Of a stretch of DNA of 64,000 bases, positions 33,841 through 41,975 are shown piece after piece. The stretch comes from Palsa-892 sp035295845 (GTDB taxonomy: Bacteria; Pseudomonadota; Alphaproteobacteria; Rhizobiales; Xanthobacteraceae). Numbering within the stretch: the first letter of the stretch is position 1; the number at the start of each line of letters is the position of its first letter. The notes beneath the pieces were generated by a model. It had not been told where the DNA came from. It did not search any database and worked only from the letters and a program-made list of their open reading frames with translations. The position numbers and the translations under genes were made by a program. The stretch is from positions 372,001-436,000 of the forward strand of contig DATGIF010000019.1 in NCBI GenBank assembly GCA_035295845.1, written 5' to 3'.

Positions 33841-34941
33841 CTACTTCAGCTCGCCGAGCGGCGGGAGGCCGCGCGTCTTTTCCTCGACTCTCAGCGCCGG
33901 CGAAATCGGCACCGGCAGCGCCGGCATGGTCTCGCCGCCGGGCGCCGACACCTTGTGCTCGAAGAGACCACGCGCGACGAAATGCGGGTCATGCAGCGCC
34001 TCCTCGATCGAGGCCATGATCGTGACGCAGCAATCGGCCTTGGCGAAAAGCGGCCGCCAGTGTTCCGCCGTTTCCGAGGCGATGATGGCGCGGACGGCTT
34101 CGATCGTCGCCTTGGGATCGCGCCTGTCGTCGACGAATTCCTTTGGCAGGCCGATTGTCGCGCAGAATGATTCCCAAAATTTCTGCTCAAGCGCTCCGCA
34201 GGCAACGAGCTTGCCGCCGCTGGTGGGATAAAGCTGGTAGCGCGGCGATCCGCCGAAATGGCGGAGCTTGTCCGGTTCGATCGCCTTGCCGGTGGCAAAG
34301 CGCGTGGCGAGCGCGAGCCAGGCAAAGGTGAACATCGCATCGCTCATGGCGATATCGAGATAGGCGCCCTTCCCGCTTTTTTGACGCCCGATCAGCGCGA
34401 GCAAAATATTCATCACAGCCGGGAAGCTGCCGCCGCCGATATCGGCGATCAGCGCCGGCGGCACGGTCGGCCGTTCCATCGATCCGGGCGAGAGCGAAAG
34501 GAGACCGGTCGCGCCGATATAATTGATGTCGTGGCCGGCTTCGTTGCGGCGCGGGCCTTCCTGGCCGTAGCCGGTGATCGAGCAATAGACGATCCCGGGA
34601 TTGCGCGCGCGCACGGCTTCGTAGCCGAGGCCGAGGCGCTCCATGACGCCGGGCCGGAATTGCTCGACCAAGACGTCGGCGCGATCGACCAGCTCGAAGA
34701 CGCGGGCCTTGTCGGCGTCACGCTTGAGGTCGGCGATGAGGCTTTTCTTGCCGCGGTTGAGAAAGGCGAAGGCCGCCGAGTGCCCGGCCCAGAAGGGCGG
34801 AAAGTGCCGCACATCCTCGCCGCCCGGCCGCTCGATCTTGACGACCTCGGCGCCGGCTTCCGCCAGCAAAAGGGTCGCGAGCGGCCCCGGCAGCAGCGTG
34901 GTGAAATCGGCGACGAGAATGCCTTCCAGCGGTTTCGGCAT
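33841..34941 (-). CDS. CaiB/BaiF-family (class III) CoA-transferase
   Basis: A 366-residue formyl-CoA-transferase-like protein. Hallmarks are LEGILVADFTTLLPGPLATLL, VVKIERPGGEDVR, the Gly/Asn-rich NRGKKSLIADLKRD and the catalytic Asp region EAGHDINYIGATGLLSLS. These enzymes move CoA between carboxylates; alpha-methylacyl-CoA racemases share the fold, and the sequence somewhat favours the racemase-like group (GHDINYIGATGLL). The substrate is not known. A single-gene unit. Confidence 0.88.
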   Translation of the reverse strand: MPKPLEGILVADFTTLLPGPLATLLLAEAGAEVVKIERPGGEDVRHFPPFWAGHSAAFAFLNRGKKSLIADLKRDADKARVFELVDRADVLVEQFRPGVMERLGLGYEAVRARNPGIVYCSITGYGQEGPRRNEAGHDINYIGATGLLSLSPGSMERPTVPPALIADIGGGSFPAVMNILLALIGRQKSGKGAYLDIAMSDAMFTFAWLALATRFATGKAIEPDKLRHFGGSPRYQLYPTSGGKLVACGALEQKFWESFCATIGLPKEFVDDRRDPKATIEAVRAIIASETAEHWRPLFAKADCCVTIMASIEEALHDPHFVARGLFEHKVSAPGGETMPALPVPISPALRVEEKTRGLPPLGELK

Positions 34942-34980
34942 GAAGGCAGATTGTCACGAAACGCGGACGCGCGCGAGCGG

Positions 34981-35481
34981 TTACAGTCTTTTCGCTACGG
35001 CTGTCTTGAACTCTTCCACCGTTCGCGCGTTGCAAACGCCGTAATTCAGATGCCGGCCTCCGGCCTCCCAGGCGCAGAGCATGGAGGCGCCGAACGACAT
35101 CTCCAGCGTGAAAAAGGCGGGAACCGTGGGCCGTTGCACGATCGCCACGAAATAGCACTCCGTCATCTGCCGCGGCGGCGGCATTTCGATGACGAAGGCC
35201 TGCCTGTCACCAATTTCGCACCGATGCGTGCGGATCGAGTCGGCAATCATGACGACGTCATGGCTATCGAGGCCGCCATTCTTCGCCACCATCTCGAGAA
35301 GGCTTACGATCAGAAACTCTGCCTTCTCCGAGTCGGCAAGGAATTTATAAATTTCCTGGGGCTCCCGCATCGCTATCGCGCGCAAGGCATAATGCGTAAA
35401 TTGATAATGCCATTGCCTCGGCGTCGCAGAAGAACGGGGCCCGGGGGATGCCGGCTTGGAGGAATGCTCGTTGTTTTGCAT
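34981..35481 (-). CDS. Hypothetical protein
   Basis: A 166-residue soluble protein without a family I recognise. It has a helical N-terminal half (HYALRAIAMREPQEIYKFLA, AEFLIVSLLEMVAKNG) and a beta-rich C-terminal half (DRQAFVIEMPPPRQMTECYF, FFTLEMSFGASMLCAWEAGG). No signal peptide or membrane helix is present. The ATG at 35481 is preceded by GGAAAA; the open frame continues 72 codons upstream, but that part has different composition and no Shine-Dalgarno. No operon partner. Confidence 0.6.
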   Translation of the reverse strand: MQNNEHSSKPASPGPRSSATPRQWHYQFTHYALRAIAMREPQEIYKFLADSEKAEFLIVSLLEMVAKNGGLDSHDVVMIADSIRTHRCEIGDRQAFVIEMPPPRQMTECYFVAIVQRPTVPAFFTLEMSFGASMLCAWEAGGRHLNYGVCNARTVEEFKTAVAKRL

Positions 35482-35761
35482 CGACGTTTTCCATGAAACG
35501 TCGCCCTTGCAGCCCGCAGAGCAGCCGGATTTGTCAAATGTGAGACCGAAACGTCTCAATGAAAAAGGTTGGGCACGAGCACGAAACGCGCGTTCGCGAA
35601 CTGCTCGATCGGCCGCGGGAAACTCGCGGGTAGCAGCCGGTTTGGCATCGGCACGCAGCAAATTGGTCAATTCGTGAGCATGAAGACTTTCGACCAAGGC
35701 GCGGCTAGGCGAAAGGCCCCGCCTCGTTTAAACCCTTGCCGACCGGAGACGGAATCTTCCG

Positions 35762-36799
35762 ATGAAGCTTCCCCGCAATTTCTTTCGCCCGCTCGCGCTC
35801 GGCGCGCCGGCGCCTTTGCGCGAATTGCCGGTGCGGCTCGAGCGCGTGATCCATTTCGTGCCGGCGCATAACGAAAAGGTGCGCGCCCGCCTCGGCGACA
35901 TCATCAAGGATGTCGATGTCGTGCTCGGCAATCTCGAGGACGCAATTCCCGCCGACGCCAAGGATGCCGCCCGCAAGGGCTTCATCGAAATGGCGAAGAA
36001 ACACGATTTCGGCGCCACGGGCCTGTGGACGCGCATCAACTCGCTCGCGAGCCCGTGGGCGCTCGACGACATCATCGAGATCGTGAGCGCCGTCGGCGAC
36101 AGGCTCGACGTCATCATGCTGCCCAAGGTCGAGGGACCGTGGGACGTGCACTACCTCGACCAGCTGCTCGCGCAGCTCGAGGCCAAGCATTCGATCAAGA
36201 AACCGATCCTCATTCACGCGATCCTCGAGACGGCGGAAGGCGTGATGAACGTTGACAGCATCGCCTCCTCTTCGCCCCGCATGCACGGCATGAGCTTTGG
36301 TCCCGCGGATCTCGCGGCCTCGCGCGGCATGAAGACGACGCGGGTCGGCGGCGGCCATCCGGAATACAAGGTGATCGCCGATCCCGGCCCCGCCCCGCGC
36401 GCCGCCGCGCAGCAGGACCTCTGGCACTACTCGATCGGCCGCATGGTCGATGCCTGCGCCGCCAACGGCATCAAGCCGTTCTACGGCCCGTTCGGCGACA
36501 TTGCGGATCTCGAAGGCTGCGAGGTGCAGTTCCGCAACGCCTTTCTGCAGGGCTGCCTCGGTGCCTGGTCGCTGCATCCGAACCAGGTCGAAGTCGCCAA
36601 GCGCGTGTTCAGCCCGGACCCGGCCGAGGTCGCGTTTGCGAAGAAGATCCTTGCCGCCATGCCCGACGGCACCGGCGTCGGCATGGTCGATGGCAAAATG
36701 CAGGACGACGCCACCTGGAAACAAGCAAAAGTGATGGTGGACCTCGCCAAGCTCGTCGCCGCCAAAGACCCCGCGCGCAAAAGCCTCTACGGCCTATAG
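35762..36799 (+). CDS. mcl1: HpcH/HpaI-family lyase, L-malyl-CoA/beta-methylmalyl-CoA lyase
   Basis: A 345-residue TIM-barrel lyase. The family's metal-binding Glu and Asp lie in VVLGNLEDAIPADAKDAARK and GMSFGPADLAASRGMKT. WTRINSLASPWALDDI, LETAEGVMNVDSIA and GCLGAWSLHPNQVEVAK match L-malyl-CoA lyases. Such enzymes split L-malyl-CoA into acetyl-CoA and glyoxylate in the serine cycle, ethylmalonyl-CoA pathway or 3-hydroxypropionate cycle. No other genes of those pathways are in the window. GGAG lies shortly upstream of the ATG. It is the last core gene before the foreign insert. Confidence 0.9.
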   Translation: MKLPRNFFRPLALGAPAPLRELPVRLERVIHFVPAHNEKVRARLGDIIKDVDVVLGNLEDAIPADAKDAARKGFIEMAKKHDFGATGLWTRINSLASPWALDDIIEIVSAVGDRLDVIMLPKVEGPWDVHYLDQLLAQLEAKHSIKKPILIHAILETAEGVMNVDSIASSSPRMHGMSFGPADLAASRGMKTTRVGGGHPEYKVIADPGPAPRAAAQQDLWHYSIGRMVDACAANGIKPFYGPFGDIADLEGCEVQFRNAFLQGCLGAWSLHPNQVEVAKRVFSPDPAEVAFAKKILAAMPDGTGVGMVDGKMQDDATWKQAKVMVDLAKLVAAKDPARKSLYGL

Positions 36800-36856
36800 C
36801 GCCGAAGACCCGAAATCCGCCGTGATCGCCACCGAATTTCCCCCTATAATTGGGGG

Positions 36857-36917
36857 CGGTAAGGGTGCGCCATGCATCCCTGGCACCTTCAAAAGCCCCG
36901 CAAAAGCGGGGTTTTTT
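36857..36917 (+). ncRNA. Candidate small RNA with own -10 box and terminator
   Basis: A consensus TATAAT (36845-36850) stands about seven bases before a 60-base stretch. That stretch contains AAGGGTGC and GGCACCTT, which can pair with one bulge. It ends in the hairpin CCCCGC-AAAA-GCGGGG followed by six T residues. There is no reading frame of note. The layout is that of a short Hfq-type small RNA, but no -35 box is clear and no known family was recognised. It could also be the leader transcript of the insert. Confidence 0.4.
36895..36917 (+). terminator. Intrinsic terminator
   Basis: CCCCGC and GCGGGG pair around AAAA, extended by a G-T and an A-T pair, and are followed by TTTTTTCTT. This is a strong rho-independent terminator for plus-strand transcription. 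It can end either the malyl-CoA lyase mRNA, whose stop is about 95 bases upstream, or the candidate small RNA. Confidence 0.85.
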
Positions 36918-36920
36918 CTT

Positions 36921-36940
36921 GCCGTTTACAGCCGTTTACA
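36921..36940. repeat. Tandem decamer GCCGTTTACA, possible insert boundary
   Basis: Two exact copies of GCCGTTTACA stand side by side just after the terminator. A near copy, GCAGTTTACA, occurs at 38674-38683 on the other side of the two-gene insert. They may mark the ends of an integrated segment. With only ten bases and one mismatch, chance cannot be excluded. No integrase gene is present. Confidence 0.35.
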
Positions 36941-37298
36941 TTTTCTGTTCGCTTCTGTTCCCGCCAAAGCAAAGACCCCGAAGACCAATCCGGCACTGAG
37001 GGCGCTCTCCTGACGCGCACCTCGGCGAAGCCGCCGTCGCCGGCCCAAAGGCCGAAGGGCGACCGGACACGTGATGTCTAAGTCTTGGCGCGGCAATGGG
37101 GGCCCATTACCCAATGAGAACGCGGCCAAGAAGTCCCACTGCCACAGGACTTTGCGAAGCTTATATGGAGTTCATCATCCATTGTTATGAATGGTAATTT
37201 CCATCACACTTCCATTCGGCGCTCAAATGTGATAAGAAATACCATGTTTTCCACGAATACCCGGTCTCGGGATCATGACGCTGGAAAGGAGATCGACC

Positions 37299-37856
37299 AT
37301 GTCAGCTAATGAGAATAAAACCGCGGCGGCATTGACTACTATTATTGGTGTGCTGACGCCACTGTCCTCGGAGGAGCGCCGCCGCACCGTAAACGCTGCC
37401 ATGACATTCCTCGGCGAGGACACGGACGGACCGGGAGACCCGCACAAGCCGGGAAAGCCCGGAGCGGATGAGCAAGGTCAGCCAAATGTCGCCAAGTGGA
37501 TGAAGCAGTACGGCGTGAACCGGGAAGAGTTGGAGCACGCCTTCCAATTCAAGGACGATGGTTCGTTCGAGGTCCTCGATGTGCCGGGAAAGTCCAAGAG
37601 GGAGAGGACGGCGAACACGTATATCTTGTGCGGTCTAGGAAAATTTCTGGCGACCAACCAGCGGAATTTTGACGACGCCTATGCCCGCGCCCTCTGCGAC
37701 ACGTTCGGATGTTACGATCAGGCCAACCATTCGGCGATCCTGCAAGGGCATCGGACTGAATTCACCGGTGACAAGACCAAGGGCTACACGATGACGCCGC
37801 AGGGATTGAAGCGTGGTGCGGCACTCGTGAAGGAGCTTGCGGAGGCTGCGGCGTGA
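37299..37856 (+). CDS. Unknown protein, first gene of the HEPN-like cassette
   Basis: A 185-residue soluble protein. A short N-terminal helix pair (TIIGVLTPLSSEERRRTVNA) resembles helices seen in phage and defence-island proteins. A Gly/Pro/Asp-rich linker follows (about 45-62). The main domain contains KRERTANTYILCGLGKFLAT, ARALCDTFGCYDQANHS and a wing-like FTGDKTKGYTMTPQGLKRGA. The latter suggests a winged-helix or DNA/RNA-binding fold; this is inference. The Shine-Dalgarno GGAAAGGAG is consensus at seven bases. Codon choice (ACTACTATTATTGGT) and GC are unlike the neighbours, a sign of transfer. It overlaps the next gene by four bases (GTGA). No family recognised. Confidence 0.7.
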   Translation: MSANENKTAAALTTIIGVLTPLSSEERRRTVNAAMTFLGEDTDGPGDPHKPGKPGADEQGQPNVAKWMKQYGVNREELEHAFQFKDDGSFEVLDVPGKSKRERTANTYILCGLGKFLATNQRNFDDAYARALCDTFGCYDQANHSAILQGHRTEFTGDKTKGYTMTPQGLKRGAALVKELAEAAA

Positions 37857-38647
37857 TTGATACCGCGCGGTTGTTCGGGACCGTCCCGCCGCCCCTCCGG
37901 GAGGAACTGCTCAAGACATACAAGGAAATCATGTCGAACTATCTGCAGCGCCGCTGGGAGCCGTCAGAACTCAACGGTGGAAAGTTCTGTGAAGCCGTCT
38001 TCTCGATCATCCATGGAGCCGTGACCGGCAACTTCCCGGCGGCAGTTAGCAAGCCTCCCGATATGTTGGGCGCATGCCGCATGCTCGAAAAGGAGCCTGC
38101 CGATCCTAAGCGCGTTGGTGATCGTAGTCTGCGCGTGCTTATTCCGCGAGCGTTGCCGGTCCTCTACGAAATTCGCAACAATCGAGGAGTTGGGCACGTC
38201 GGCGGCGACGTGGACGCCAACCATATGGATGCTGAGTTCGTGCAAGGAACCGCAAGTTGGATTTTGGCCGAACTCGTGCGCATCTTTCATGGCGCTTCGA
38301 TTGATGAAGCGCAAACGGCGGTCGACGCATTGGTTGAGCGAAAAACGCCAGCGATCTGGGTAGTAGGTCAAACCAAGCGTGTTCTCGATGCGAGGATGAA
38401 CGCGAAAGACCAAGTGCTCATGCTTTTGCATCATAGCGAAGGCTGGGTATCCGCGAATGATCTCTTCAGGTGGACGGAATATTCAAACGAGAGCGTTTTC
38501 CGCGCGAAAGTGCTGTCAGCGCTGCACAAGGATCGTCTCATCGAATTCGATGACGAGCGAGAGGCAGCATGCATTTCGCCGCGCGGCGGCATGGATGTTG
38601 AGCGGCGGCTCCTTAAGGGTTCAAATTTGCAAAGAGCGTCCAAGTAA
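37853..38647 (+). CDS. HEPN-like protein with winged-helix-like tail, second gene of the cassette
   Basis: A 264-residue soluble protein starting with GTG inside the previous stop. Residues about 15-170 are helical. YEIRNNRGVGHVGGDVDANH contains R108-N-N-R-G-V-G-H115, an R-x6-H motif with Asn after the Arg, as in the active site of HEPN ribonucleases. A long helix FVQGTASWILAELVRIFH follows, as in that fold. Residues about 185-260 (VLMLLHHSEGWVSANDLFRW, SVFRAKVLSALHKDRLIEFD) read like a winged helix. HEPN proteins are common toxins in abortive-infection and toxin-antitoxin systems, so the upstream partner may control it. The function is not proven. Low GC for this genome. Confidence 0.72.
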   Translation: MIDTARLFGTVPPPLREELLKTYKEIMSNYLQRRWEPSELNGGKFCEAVFSIIHGAVTGNFPAAVSKPPDMLGACRMLEKEPADPKRVGDRSLRVLIPRALPVLYEIRNNRGVGHVGGDVDANHMDAEFVQGTASWILAELVRIFHGASIDEAQTAVDALVERKTPAIWVVGQTKRVLDARMNAKDQVLMLLHHSEGWVSANDLFRWTEYSNESVFRAKVLSALHKDRLIEFDDEREAACISPRGGMDVERRLLKGSNLQRASK

Positions 38648-38721
38648 CTGATCTGTATGACTAGGTATGACTGGCAGTTTACAAAAAAAGCCAATATCTT
38701 CAATTATCTTAAGGCTACGCC

Positions 38722-39057
38722 ATGAACACCAAGAGCCGCCAGGCAAAATATCGTATCGGGCAGGTCGTCCGTCACCGCATGTTTCCGTTCCGCGGCGTGA
38801 TCTTCGACATCGATCCGACCTTCAACAACACCGAGGAATGGTACCTGTCGATCCCGGAAGAAATCCGGCCGACGAAAGATCAGCCCTTTTATCATTTGCT
38901 CGCCGAAAACGCGGAGAGCGAATACATCGCCTATGTGTCGGAGCAGAATTTGCTGCCGGATACATCCGGCGAGCCGTTGCGCCATCCGGAGCTCGAAGAG
39001 CGCTTCTATCCCGACGGCAAAGGCGCCTATCGCGCGCGCGACCGGCAAGTGCACTAA
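38722..39057 (+). CDS. hspQ: Heat-shock protein HspQ
   Basis: A 111-residue YccV-like protein. AKYRIGQVVRHRMFPFRGVI and WYLSIPEEIRPTKDQPFYHL are the family signature, and AYVSEQNLLPD follows. HspQ binds hemimethylated DNA and in enterobacteria acts as an adaptor for Lon protease. The ATG is preceded by an AAGG at a suitable distance. It returns to the GC-rich composition of the core genome, so the insert ends before it. A strong terminator follows 19 bases after the stop. Confidence 0.95.
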   Translation: MNTKSRQAKYRIGQVVRHRMFPFRGVIFDIDPTFNNTEEWYLSIPEEIRPTKDQPFYHLLAENAESEYIAYVSEQNLLPDTSGEPLRHPELEERFYPDGKGAYRARDRQVH

Positions 39058-39076
39058 AGCGATCGTCCAAAACGAA

Positions 39077-39105
39077 AAACGCCGCGCGGATATCGCGCGG
39101 CGTTT
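39077..39105. terminator. Bidirectional intrinsic terminator between hspQ and ialB
   Basis: AAACGCCGCGCG and CGCGCGGCGTTT form a perfect 12-bp stem around GATAT, with A and T runs on the outsides. It separates the convergent hspQ and IalB genes and can stop both. Confidence 0.9.
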
Positions 39106-39129
39106 GCTATTTGCGTCCGAGGCCGGAGC

Positions 39130-39912
39130 TTACTGCTTCTGCTGCTTCTCGCGTTCGGCGCGCGCGTCATCGGCCGCCTTCTGCAGTTTTTCCTGCATCT
39201 TCTTGCGCTGATCTTCCATCGCCTTCAGGTCCATCGCCGGGCCGTCATAGACCTTGCCGAATTCCTTGGTCGGGAAGATGAAGTGAATGGTGCGCGGCGG
39301 CGCCTGGGCGGTGATGACCTGAATCCACATCTCCTGCGACTTCTTCAGCGCGGCAATGAAGTTCTGATCGACCGAGACTTCAACGATGCAAACCGGCGCC
39401 TGATTGGGCGGAGCGACGCAGGCCGTATAGGGCAATTCGCTCTGCAACGCGGCGCCGTCGATCAGCACGCGGATGCCCGGCTGGATCAACATGCCGAGCG
39501 GAGCGACCACGCGGAAAATCCGGTTCGGATTGTCGGGAATCTCGGCGAGGCTCGCCGACATCAGGAATTGACCGGTCTCGGCGATCTGCGCCTGGCTGAT
39601 TTCACAGACCTGCTTTTTCGATTGCGGGTCTTCGGCGCAGCGTTTCGTCCACGGCGTGGGAATGGTGCCGGCGGGTTGCGACTGCTGCTGCACCTGCTGT
39701 CCTTGCGCGGGAGCTTGCTGCTGCGGCGCCGGCTGCTTTTGCGCCGGCTGCTTCGGCTGCGTCTGCGTCTGCGCCTGCTGCTGCGGCGCGGGCTTGGGTT
39801 GCGCCGGCGTTTGTGCAACTGCATCCGCCGCACAAGCGATCACGAACAAGGCGGCAAAACCGGCCGCGCGGCGCAAGGCACCCCCCGGTGCGAAGGACAT
39901 GCGAAGTTTCAT
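39130..39912 (-). CDS. Invasion-associated locus B (IalB) family protein
   Basis: A 260-residue exported protein. A signal peptide (AAGFAALFVIACAADAVA) leads to a Gln/Pro-rich linker of about 45 residues, then the IalB domain: TPWTKRCAEDPQSKKQVCEI, FRVVAPLGMLIQPGIRVLID, PYTACVAPPNQAPVCIVEV and a closing strand before DGPAMDLKAMEDQRKKMQ. The four cysteines are conserved in the family and probably form two disulfides. The tail is a charged helix. IalB was named in Bartonella for host-cell entry, but the family is general in Hyphomicrobiales. ATG 39912 has AAGGGGAG upstream; a TTG one codon earlier is possible. Confidence 0.9.
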   Translation of the reverse strand: MKLRMSFAPGGALRRAAGFAALFVIACAADAVAQTPAQPKPAPQQQAQTQTQPKQPAQKQPAPQQQAPAQGQQVQQQSQPAGTIPTPWTKRCAEDPQSKKQVCEISQAQIAETGQFLMSASLAEIPDNPNRIFRVVAPLGMLIQPGIRVLIDGAALQSELPYTACVAPPNQAPVCIVEVSVDQNFIAALKKSQEMWIQVITAQAPPRTIHFIFPTKEFGKVYDGPAMDLKAMEDQRKKMQEKLQKAADDARAEREKQQKQ

Positions 39913-40130
39913 CAAGACTCCCCTTCAGGCTAGGCTTACGCCGCCCCGCGACGGTTTGTGGATGGTTATCGTCGGCGCGAGCCCAAAGAGTCGCGCTCGA
40001 ACTCGAATGCTGTCGGCGGCAAATGAGGCAGGAGAGTGGCGTCCGTCAAGTCCAAACTAAGCCTTGCCTTGGCCGGTGGTATGGTTCTTTCCTCCGCGAA
40101 TTGGTCGATTCCGCCGAACGGAGGAGCCCA

Positions 40131-41975
40131 GTGCCGGTTGGCCGTTTGCCGGGACGCGCATTGACCTTAACGCTCGCTGCCGCGATCGGCTTTTTACTCC
40201 TCGATGCAAATGTTACCGCCGAGCCCCAGCATGCAATCGCCATGCACGGCGACCCGCTCTATCCCGCGGGCTTCGATCATTTCCTCTATACCAATCCGGA
40301 TGCGCCGAAGGGCGGACGGTTAACGCTCGGGCTTCTCGGCACCTTCGATAGCCTCAACCCGCTGATTGTGCGCGGCACCTCCGTGCCGCAGGTGCGCACC
40401 TACGTGGTCGAGAGCCTGCTCGCGCGCGGGCGCGACGAGCCGTTCACGCTTTACGGCCTGCTAGCCGAAAAGGTCGAGACCGATGACGCGCGCAGCTTCG
40501 TCACCTTTTATCTCGACCCGCGCGCGCATTTTGCCGACGGCACGCCGGTCACCGCCGACGACGTGCTGTTTTCGTGGAAACTTCTCCGCGATAAGGGACG
40601 GCCCAACCTTCGCTACTATTACGGCAAGGTCGCGCACGCGGAAAAAGCCGGCGACCGCGCGGTGCGGTTTGATTTTGCCAACACCGACAACCGCGAATTG
40701 CCTTTGATCCTCGGCTTGATGCCGGTGCTGCCGGCCCACGCGATCGACGCCGAGCATTTCGAGGACACGGGATTGAAGCCGCTCCCCGGCAGCGGGCCTT
40801 ATCGCATCGTCGAGGTGAAAGTCGGAGAGAGCCTGACGCTGAAACGCGATCCCGATTACTGGGGGCGCGATCTCGCGGTCAATCGCGGGCTTTATAATTT
40901 CGACGAGCTGAAGATCGATTTCTACCGCGACGCCAACACCTGGTTCGAGGCATTCAAGCGCCAGCTCTACGACGTGCGCATCGAGACCGATCCCGGCCGC
41001 TGGACAACGCAGTACAATTTTCCCGCCGCGGGCGCGCTCGGGCTCGTGCGCGAAAGCGCGACAAGCGCCGAGCCGCGGCCGATGTTCGCGCTTGTCTTCA
41101 ATACGCGGCGCGCGATCTTTTCCGATCCGCGCGTGCGCGCGGCGATTGTGCAATTGTTCGATTTCGAATGGGTGAATGCCAAGCTCTATTACGGCGCCTA
41201 CCGGCGCACCGCGAGCTACTTCGAGGCTTCCGAACTTTCCGCCCGCGGCCGGCCCGCCGATGAACGCGAGCGCGCGCTCCTCGCGCCCTTCCCCGGCGCG
41301 GTCACGCCCGATGTGCTCGAAGGCCGCTACCAGCCGCCGGTGTCCGACGGCTCCGGCCGCGACCGGGAGCGGCTCAAACGCGCGCTCGAACTCTTCGCGG
41401 AAGCCGGGTGGGAGCTTAACAACGGGGTGCTCGTCTCGCGCGCGCGGAAAGAGCCCATGCGCTTCGAGATCATGGTTTCGGGCCGCGACGAGGAGCGGCT
41501 CGCGCTCGCCTTCTCCGACATGCTCAAACGCGCCGGCATTGCCGCGAGCGTGCGCTTCGTCGACGGCACGCAATACGAACGGCGGCGGCAGAGCTACGAC
41601 TTCGACATGATGCCCTATACGTGGGAGCAATCGCTGTCGCCGGGCAACGAACAGAGCTTTTATTTCGGCTCGGCGAGCGCCGACATTCCCGGCACGCGCA
41701 ACTACATGGGCGTAAAGTCGCCGGCAATCGACGCCATGATCGCGGCGATCATTGCCGCGCACGCGCGCGAGGATCTGGTGGCCGCCGTGCGGGCGCTGGA
41801 CCGGCTGCTGATGTCGGGCACCTATGTCGTGCCGCTCTATCATTTGCCGGATATCTGGATCGCGCGCTGGCCATGGATCGGCCGGCCGGCCACGCCGCCA
41901 CTCACAGGCCCGGCGATCGAAAGCTGGTGGAGGATACCCGAATCGTCGCAAAGGAGGCCGACGGACAAGCGCTGA
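40131..41975 (+). CDS. Family 5 extracellular solute-binding protein (oligopeptide, YejA-like)
   Basis: A 614-residue periplasmic binding protein for peptide ABC transporters. After a signal peptide (ALTLTLAAAIGFLLLDANVTA) come the YejA-type start HAIAMHGDPLYPAGFDHFLY and the family 5 motif FADGTPVTADDVLFSWKLL. SGPYRIVEVKVGESLTLKRD and the closing VPLYHLPDIWIARW are also present. The start is a GTG with GGAGGAG upstream; the long open frame before it overlaps the IalB promoter and is not coding. No permease or ATPase gene is next to it, so it must work with transporters encoded elsewhere. The stop overlaps the next gene's ATG by one base. Confidence 0.92.
   Translation: MPVGRLPGRALTLTLAAAIGFLLLDANVTAEPQHAIAMHGDPLYPAGFDHFLYTNPDAPKGGRLTLGLLGTFDSLNPLIVRGTSVPQVRTYVVESLLARGRDEPFTLYGLLAEKVETDDARSFVTFYLDPRAHFADGTPVTADDVLFSWKLLRDKGRPNLRYYYGKVAHAEKAGDRAVRFDFANTDNRELPLILGLMPVLPAHAIDAEHFEDTGLKPLPGSGPYRIVEVKVGESLTLKRDPDYWGRDLAVNRGLYNFDELKIDFYRDANTWFEAFKRQLYDVRIETDPGRWTTQYNFPAAGALGLVRESATSAEPRPMFALVFNTRRAIFSDPRVRAAIVQLFDFEWVNAKLYYGAYRRTASYFEASELSARGRPADERERALLAPFPGAVTPDVLEGRYQPPVSDGSGRDRERLKRALELFAEAGWELNNGVLVSRARKEPMRFEIMVSGRDEERLALAFSDMLKRAGIAASVRFVDGTQYERRRQSYDFDMMPYTWEQSLSPGNEQSFYFGSASADIPGTRNYMGVKSPAIDAMIAAIIAAHAREDLVAAVRALDRLLMSGTYVVPLYHLPDIWIARWPWIGRPATPPLTGPAIESWWRIPESSQRRPTDKR

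Larger units (their letters stand above)
36800..37298. other. Gene-free 499-bp stretch at the left edge of the insert
   Basis: No supported coding sequence. In order it holds a C5/G5 hairpin containing TATAAT (36840-36856), a possible small RNA ending in a terminator, two tandem copies of GCCGTTTACA, about 120 bases of GC-rich sequence, and from about 37140 an AT-richer leader. The leader has small inverted repeats: GAATGG with CCATTC (37189-37217), and ATGG with CCAT inside it. It runs up to the Shine-Dalgarno of the first insert gene. The change in base composition near 37140 marks where foreign sequence becomes obvious. Confidence 0.6.

Noticed and set aside
39690..39800. Gln/Pro-rich stretch of IalB as a frameshift or repeat expansion
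   Set aside because: The frame is continuous, and such linkers are usual between signal peptide and domain in this family.
39813..40130. Long N-terminal extension of the peptide-binding protein
   Set aside because: It overlaps the IalB start antisense, has no Shine-Dalgarno or family-like sequence, and would bury the signal peptide that begins after the GTG at 40131.
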